Source of the DNA: CALLPQ01 sp039819545
Lineage (GTDB): Bacteria > Pseudomonadota > Alphaproteobacteria > Caulobacterales > Parvularculaceae
Direction of reading: 5' to 3'
DNA: 57,749 bases
NCBI GenBank assembly: GCA_039819545.1
Contig: JBCBRS010000017.1
Coordinates: 1 to 57,749, forward strand
The notes under the pieces were generated by a model that was not told the origin of the DNA, ran no database searches, and saw nothing but the letters and a program-made list of their open reading frames with translations. A program made the translations under genes and the position numbers. Position 1 is the stretch's first letter. Every line of letters begins with the position of its first letter. Below, piece after piece: positions 53,274 through 57,749 of the stretch.

Positions 53274-55553
53274 ATGAAGCTTCTCGTCCTCACCACGCTT
53301 TTTCCCAACGCGGCGATGCCCTCCCACGGTATCTTTGTGGAAAATCGCCTGCGGGCCCTGCGCGAAAAAACCGGGGCCGAGGTGCGGGTGATTGCGCCGG
53401 TGCCGTGGTTTCCCGCCCGCAATGACAGCTTTGGCAATTGGGCTCGCTGGGCGCAGGTCCCCGCCCGGGAGGATCGCGATGGCGTGGAGGTTATCCACCC
53501 ACGCTATTTCCTGCCGCCCAAAGTGGGCATGACCTATGCGGCAACCGCCCTGACGCGGTGCTTTGACCGGGCCGTCCGCCAGCAGCAGGCAAGCGGTTTT
53601 GATCCTGACCTGATTGATGCGCATTATTACTATCCCGATGGGGTGGCCGCGGTGCGGGTTGCGAACCAGCTGAACAAGCCGGTGGTCGTGACTGCGCGTG
53701 GCACCGATATCAACCTGATCCCCAACTATGCGCGCCAGCGCCGGATGATCCTCGATGCGGCACGCGCCGCCGACCATACGGTGACCGTTGCGCAAGCCCT
53801 GCGCCAGGAATTGATCCGCCTTGGCGCAGTGGGTGAAAAGATCACGACACTGAGGAATGGCGTTGACCTCACCACCTTTCGGGAGACAGACCCCGCAACA
53901 GCGCGCACCGCGATCAAGGCAAGTCAACGTCTGCCCGTCGATCTCAACGCGCTGGGCCCGGACGGGCTTGTCCTTGCCAGTGTTGGCCACCTGATTGAGC
54001 GCAAGGGTCATGAGCTTGTGATCAAAGCCCTCGCCGGGTTGCCCGCTGCGCACCTGTTAATCGCCGGCGATGGACCGACCAGAGGGGCTCTCGTCAATGA
54101 GGCTACGACGTTGGGCGTTACCGACCGCGTCCACTTTTTAGGCCGTGTACCCCATGATAGCCTCTCGCTCGTTTATGGCGCAGCAGACATAACCGTTCTC
54201 GCCTCCTCCCGGGAGGGGTGGCCCAATGTGTTGCTTGAATCCATGGCAAGCGGCACGCCGTGTGTGGCAACGCCGGTCTGGGGATCAGGCGAGGTCATCC
54301 GTGCGCCCGAAGCCGGCGCCTTGAGCCAGGACCGCAGCCCCGAGGCCATTGCCGCCGCCATTCGCACCGTGCGCGCCGCAACGCGCGCTGCGCCCGGCCT
54401 TGGGCGCAGCGCAACGCGCGCCTATGCTGCGCGCCACAGATGGGACGATATCGCCGCCCAAACCGCAACACTCTATGAAGGGATCATCCGTACCCACCGT
54501 GCCCAACAGACGGTGCGCGCAAAACCGACCCTCCATAAACCTGCATCGTCGCCGGACAGCTATCGCCCGCGGATGCTCGTGACCATTGACACCGAGGAAG
54601 CGTTTGACTGGTCAAGTTTTACCGGCAAAGAACACTCCGTATGCCACCCAAAGACACTTGACCGGTTTCAGACGCTGTGCCAACGCCGGGCCATCACACC
54701 GCTCTACTTTCTCACCTGGCCGGTCATCACCAATAACCGTAGCGCCCAATATTTCAGGCGGCTGGTCCGCGACCAGATGGCTGACCTTGGCCTCCACCTC
54801 CACCAGTGGGTGACCCCGCCGCTCGACGAATTTACCGGCCGCTATTATTCGTATCAAAACAATCTGCCCCAGGAGTGCTTGCGGCAAAAGTTGGCCATGC
54901 TTGCCACACGCTTTCGCGACGTCTTTGGCTTTGACACCGACTTGCACCGCGCCGGTCGGTACGGCATTGACCCGCAAAGCTATCGCATTCTGGCGGACTT
55001 GAACCTGCTTTTTGATTTCAGCCCCAGCGCAGGCTTTGATTTTTCTGCTGAAGGCGGTCCGAATTTCAGCGCCATGGGCAACCAGCCCTTTTCCATGGTT
55101 GATGAAGAGGCTCCCGCCCGTCCGCCGGTCCACGTGACGCCCGTATGCGGGGCGCATGCGGTCAAGTATACGCGCACCTTCAACACCCATAGCCACACGG
55201 CCGGATTTGACCGGACGCGCCGGACCCGAAAACCAACCCGCGCCGGGCAATCAACAATCCCCATGCGCCTCTCACCGGAGGGCGCCACCCTTGAAGATTT
55301 GCGCGCACTGACCCGACATCTGGTTCGCGAGCGCACCCCGGTCCTGACCTTTACCCTTCATTCAACAAGCTTAACGCCCGGTGCAACGGACTATACCGAA
55401 ACCGACCGCGACGTGGATAGCTTCATTGATCTGTGTGCGCAGTATTTTGACATGTTCACCCAACAGTTCGATGGCACCTTTATCGGCGCGTCTGATGTGC
55501 GCAAGGCGTTTCAGCACGGTGATGTTGATCAGGTGGATAATCGGTCCATTTAA
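53274..55553 (+). CDS. Fusion of a GT4 glycosyltransferase and a WalW-like polysaccharide deacetylase
   Basis: 759 residues. Residues 1-405 or so are a GT-B glycosyltransferase: VLTTLFPNAAMPSHGIFVEN, a middle SVGHLIERKGHELVI, LIAGDGP and the donor-site SREGWPNVLLESMASG. After a short linker, residues 430-759 resemble WalW/NodB-like deacetylase proteins (MLVTIDTEEAFDWSSFTG, DLGLHLHQWVTPP, GRYGIDP, TLHSTSLTPGATDYT). One polypeptide could add and then deacetylate a sugar. It is divergent from the exopolysaccharide operon; its stop overlaps a CtrA box for fliO. Confidence 0.9.
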   Translation: MKLLVLTTLFPNAAMPSHGIFVENRLRALREKTGAEVRVIAPVPWFPARNDSFGNWARWAQVPAREDRDGVEVIHPRYFLPPKVGMTYAATALTRCFDRAVRQQQASGFDPDLIDAHYYYPDGVAAVRVANQLNKPVVVTARGTDINLIPNYARQRRMILDAARAADHTVTVAQALRQELIRLGAVGEKITTLRNGVDLTTFRETDPATARTAIKASQRLPVDLNALGPDGLVLASVGHLIERKGHELVIKALAGLPAAHLLIAGDGPTRGALVNEATTLGVTDRVHFLGRVPHDSLSLVYGAADITVLASSREGWPNVLLESMASGTPCVATPVWGSGEVIRAPEAGALSQDRSPEAIAAAIRTVRAATRAAPGLGRSATRAYAARHRWDDIAAQTATLYEGIIRTHRAQQTVRAKPTLHKPASSPDSYRPRMLVTIDTEEAFDWSSFTGKEHSVCHPKTLDRFQTLCQRRAITPLYFLTWPVITNNRSAQYFRRLVRDQMADLGLHLHQWVTPPLDEFTGRYYSYQNNLPQECLRQKLAMLATRFRDVFGFDTDLHRAGRYGIDPQSYRILADLNLLFDFSPSAGFDFSAEGGPNFSAMGNQPFSMVDEEAPARPPVHVTPVCGAHAVKYTRTFNTHSHTAGFDRTRRTRKPTRAGQSTIPMRLSPEGATLEDLRALTRHLVRERTPVLTFTLHSTSLTPGATDYTETDRDVDSFIDLCAQYFDMFTQQFDGTFIGASDVRKAFQHGDVDQVDNRSI

Positions 55554-55564
55554 CGCCCCATTAA
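55550..55564 (+). promoter_or_regulatory. CtrA-binding box upstream of fliO-fliP
   Basis: TTAA-CGCCCCA-TTAA, an exact TTAA-N7-TTAA CtrA box, 36 bases before the fliO start. CtrA directly activates early flagellar genes in Caulobacter and relatives. The box overlaps the stop codon of the preceding gene, so fliO-fliP probably has its own cell-cycle-controlled promoter. Confidence 0.65.
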
Positions 55565-55599
55565 GCAAAGTCTGTCTATTTTTGGCACAGTGATAGGCG

Positions 55600-55983
55600 A
55601 TGCCGGAATACGTTATGGGTGCCTCCGATTATCTTCGAGTTCTGTTTTCTTTTGTGGCCGTCATTGGCCTCATCGGCGCGCTCGCCATCGTTGGGCCCCG
55701 TCTTGGCGCGCGGTTGCGCACGCTCACCGGCAAGGTCGGCCTTCAACGACCCGCCAGCCGCCTTGCGATTGCCGAAAGCCTGTCCATTGATCCCAAACGA
55801 CGGGTGATGATTATTCAGTGTGATGATCACGAGCACCTGGTGCTGATCAGCGCCACCGGAGAAACCGTGATTGCCAGCCCGCTTGCGCGGGAAAAACGCG
55901 AAGAGTCCAGCCAGACAGTACACAATGAAAGCACCGCCACCCGTCCGTCGTTTGCCTCCCTGGTCGCCAAGACGGCAGCGTAA
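55600..55983 (+). CDS. fliO: Flagellar export protein FliO
   Basis: 127 residues. One N-terminal membrane helix (about 10-32), then a basic cytoplasmic domain whose LAIAESLSIDPKRRVMIIQC and HEHLVLISATGETVI pattern is the FliO signature. FliO helps assemble the FliP ring of the flagellar type III export gate. Overlaps the fliP start by one base. An ATG at 55615 is an alternative start. Other flagellar genes are not in the window. Confidence 0.88.
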   Translation: MPEYVMGASDYLRVLFSFVAVIGLIGALAIVGPRLGARLRTLTGKVGLQRPASRLAIAESLSIDPKRRVMIIQCDDHEHLVLISATGETVIASPLAREKREESSQTVHNESTATRPSFASLVAKTAA

Positions 55984-56759
55984 TGGACATGCGCCGCTTT
56001 TGTTTCCTCTCTCTGGTTTTCCTTGCTCTGGGCGCTGTGGCCACGCTTTATGGAGCGCCGAGCGCCGCACAATCGATCTCCGTATCGCTTGATCCTGCGG
56101 CGGAAGTAGAGCCGGCATCACAAACGGGCTTTGCCTCGCGGATTGTTCAACTCGTCCTTCTCCTGACGATTTTATCACTGGCACCGTCTATTCTGATCAT
56201 GATGACAAGCTTCATCAGAATTGTGGTTGTCCTGTCGCTGTTGCGCACCGCGCTTGGGGTTCAGCAAAGCCCACCGAACCCGGTGATTATCTCGCTCGCC
56301 CTCTTTCTGACCGCCTTTGTGATGGCACCAACCTTATCAACTGCGTATACCGATGGTGTCGCGCCTTTCATGAATGAGGAGCTTACGCTGGAGGAAGCTT
56401 TTCCAAAAGCGATTGCGCCGCTAAAGACCTTTATGCTGACCCAAACCCGGGAAAATGATCTGGCGCTGTTTTTTGATTTGGCAGAAGTGGAGCCGGAAAC
56501 ACCCGAGGCAACCCCCTTGCACATCCTCACCCCCGCCTTTGTCATTTCGGAGTTGCGGCGCGCCTTTGAAATAGGCTTTTTGATTTTCATCCCGTTTCTT
56601 GTGATTGATATGGTCATCTCCTCAATCCTGATGGCCATGGGGATGCTGATGCTGCCACCGATTGTGATCTCACTCCCGTTCAAGCTTATCTTTTTTGTCC
56701 TGATTGATGGCTGGCATATGGTGGCGGGCTCGCTGGTGGAAAGTTTTGCCGTTGGTTGA
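55983..56759 (+). CDS. fliP: Flagellar export gate protein FliP
   Basis: 258 residues. Signal-type N-terminus (residues 1-28), then four membrane helices. The FliP signatures LAPSILIMMTSFIRIVVVLS, RTALGVQQSPPNPVI and IPFLVIDMVISSILMAMGM are intact. FliP forms the core pore of the flagellar type III secretion gate with FliQ and FliR. Translation is coupled to fliO. fliQ does not follow; a VOC-family gene does. Confidence 0.97.
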   Translation: MDMRRFCFLSLVFLALGAVATLYGAPSAAQSISVSLDPAAEVEPASQTGFASRIVQLVLLLTILSLAPSILIMMTSFIRIVVVLSLLRTALGVQQSPPNPVIISLALFLTAFVMAPTLSTAYTDGVAPFMNEELTLEEAFPKAIAPLKTFMLTQTRENDLALFFDLAEVEPETPEATPLHILTPAFVISELRRAFEIGFLIFIPFLVIDMVISSILMAMGMLMLPPIVISLPFKLIFFVLIDGWHMVAGSLVESFAVG

Positions 56760-56831
56760 CGGGCGCTGACCGTTGACTCCGCCCAATGATTGTCCATTCA
56801 AATGGGCTTTCGGTCCGTGTAGGATGCAGGC

Positions 56832-57209
56832 ATGTTGCTCAATCAAATTACCCTCAAGGTCACGGACCTTAAAAAGTCAATTGCGTTTTACAAAACGCTC
56901 GGCCTGCACCTCATTGTAAATAGCGGTAATCCCTACGCCCGGTTCGAATGCCCGGGCGGTGCCACCACCCTGTCGCTGAGCGAAAGCGAGACAGTCACGC
57001 CCGGCGAGACGGGCCTCTATTTCGAGGTGGAAAATGTTACCCGCACCATCGCGCACTTGAGGGCAAAGGGGCTCCCCATTACGCAGACGCCAACAGAAAA
57101 ATCCTGGCGATGGGAAGAGTGCTGGCTAACCGACCCCGATGGACACCGCCTGTGCATCTATCATGCCGGCGTTGACCGGCGGTTTCCCCCGTGGCGGGTG
57201 AATGGCTGA
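56832..57209 (+). CDS. VOC-superfamily (glyoxalase/bleomycin-resistance-like) protein
   Basis: 125 residues. Starts MLLNQITLKVTDLKKSIAFYKTLGL, a classic VOC opening, and continues with paired beta-alpha-beta-beta-beta units (TGLYFEVENVTRTIAHLRAK, TDPDGHRLCIYH). It may be a metal-dependent lyase, isomerase or dioxygenase-like enzyme, or a binding protein; the substrate cannot be told. Stand-alone gene after fliP. Confidence 0.85.
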   Translation: MLLNQITLKVTDLKKSIAFYKTLGLHLIVNSGNPYARFECPGGATTLSLSESETVTPGETGLYFEVENVTRTIAHLRAKGLPITQTPTEKSWRWEECWLTDPDGHRLCIYHAGVDRRFPPWRVNG

Positions 57210-57259
57210 GTTTGTGGCGGTTTTCTTGATATGGGGCAGGAGGGAAAATATCTGCTTAT

Positions 57260-57700
57260 CCGTACTCCCGGGCAAGCGGAGCGCCGACCCGGGATCTGTT
57301 GCAGCATTCTCCGTACCCCAATTACGAGACCCCGGATCAAGTCCGGGGATACGGGATATGTGTCTAATCTTTATGCCGTATTCCCGGGCAAGCGCAGCGC
57401 AGACCCGGGAACTGTTTCCACATCCTCCGTACCCAAATTACGAGATCCCGGATCAAGTCCGGGGATACGGAATATGTGTCTAAGCTTTTTGCCGTATTCC
57501 CGGGCAAGCGCAGCGCTGACCCGGCAACTGTCGCAGCAGGCTCCGAATCTGCTTTGGGAGGCCCCGGGTCTTACGCCCGGGGACACGGGGTGGATAATAT
57601 CAATAAACCCGTATTCCCGGGTAAGCACAGCGCAGACCCGAAATCTGTTGCTACATTCTCCGTACCCAAATTACGAGACCCCTGTATTGTCTGCCTATGC
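57260..57700 (+). repeat. Tandem array of ~116-bp repeats, four units
   Basis: Units start at about 57260, 57376, 57492 and 57609, each opening CCGTA-T/C-TCCCGGG-AAGC. They include an inner arm pair around CCCGGATCAAGTCCGGGGA that can fold into a hairpin. Unit 3 differs most in its second half, and unit 4 breaks down after ACGAGACCCC. The array frames read VFPGKRSADP-like peptides, which are a repeat artefact rather than genes. The last ~50 bases of the window hold nothing recognised. Confidence 0.85.
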
Positions 57701-57749
57701 TAATTTAGGTGCGGGAAGGAGGCCGTGAGACCCCTGACGCGGTTGACGT

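Noticed and set aside
57260..57700. CRISPR array
   Set aside because: The whole 116-bp unit repeats; there are no short constant repeats with unique spacers and no cas genes.
57231..57728. Open frames through the 116-bp tandem array (VFPGKRSADP-type peptides)
   Set aside because: They only reflect the repeat unit; every unit codes the same peptide and there is no ribosome site or domain.

Overview
The window comes from a G+C-rich alphaproteobacterium chromosome. Supporting signs are the sucD-sucA-sucB block, a heat-shock gene with an RpoH-type promoter and a ROSE-like leader, a full CtrA-type box in front of flagellar fliO-fliP, and an XrtA-style exopolysaccharide locus. I cannot name the genus; a Parvularcula- or sphingomonad-like relative is only a guess. 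No plasmid, phage or rRNA/tRNA genes were seen.

Layout. 1-5.5 kb: a partial queuosine-precursor transporter, two secreted or lipoproteins (one with an HExxH motif), a beta-lactamase-fold serine hydrolase and an MltB-type lytic transglycosylase. 5.5-10.8 kb: one leftward operon of ABC ATPase, ABC permease, membrane-anchored amidohydrolase with a CIA30-like domain, DesK-type kinase and NarL-type regulator. 11-17.6 kb: a two-helix membrane protein, then sucD, sucA and sucB; sucC is absent and the E2 has two lipoyl domains. 17.8-27.5 kb: a giant LamG/RTX protein, a lone Hpt protein, an SNF symporter, prolyl iminopeptidase, a quinone-oxidoreductase-like enzyme and two lipoproteins. 27.6-32.2 kb: an acyl-CoA catabolic operon (acyl-CoA ligase, two unlike acyl-CoA dehydrogenases, MaoC hydratase). 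32.4-39.2 kb: a Wzx-like flippase, an inositol monophosphatase, small membrane/lipoproteins, Hsp20, a methyltransferase-like lipoprotein, an SCP2-like protein and a lysophospholipase-like hydrolase. 39.2-55.6 kb: the exopolysaccharide locus. 55.6-57.2 kb: fliO, fliP and a VOC protein. The window ends in a 116-bp tandem repeat array.

The exopolysaccharide locus reads leftward: sugar-1-P transferase, TPR protein, Wza-like export protein, chain-length regulator, tyrosine autokinase, outer-membrane barrel, AAA ATPase, deacetylase, FemAB-like protein, glycosyltransferase. A glycosyltransferase-deacetylase fusion is divergent from it. Together these could prime, polymerise, export and modify a polysaccharide, but no exosortase or Wzy polymerase is in the window.

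The most unusual signal is a roughly 120-bp interspersed element present four times (26.58, 32.34, 35.91 and 49.4 kb). Each copy ends in a long hairpin and keeps the same frame open. Two copies end exactly on the stop codon of a converging gene. One copy sits in frame inside the TPR gene and adds about 40 residues, much like a Rickettsia palindromic element.
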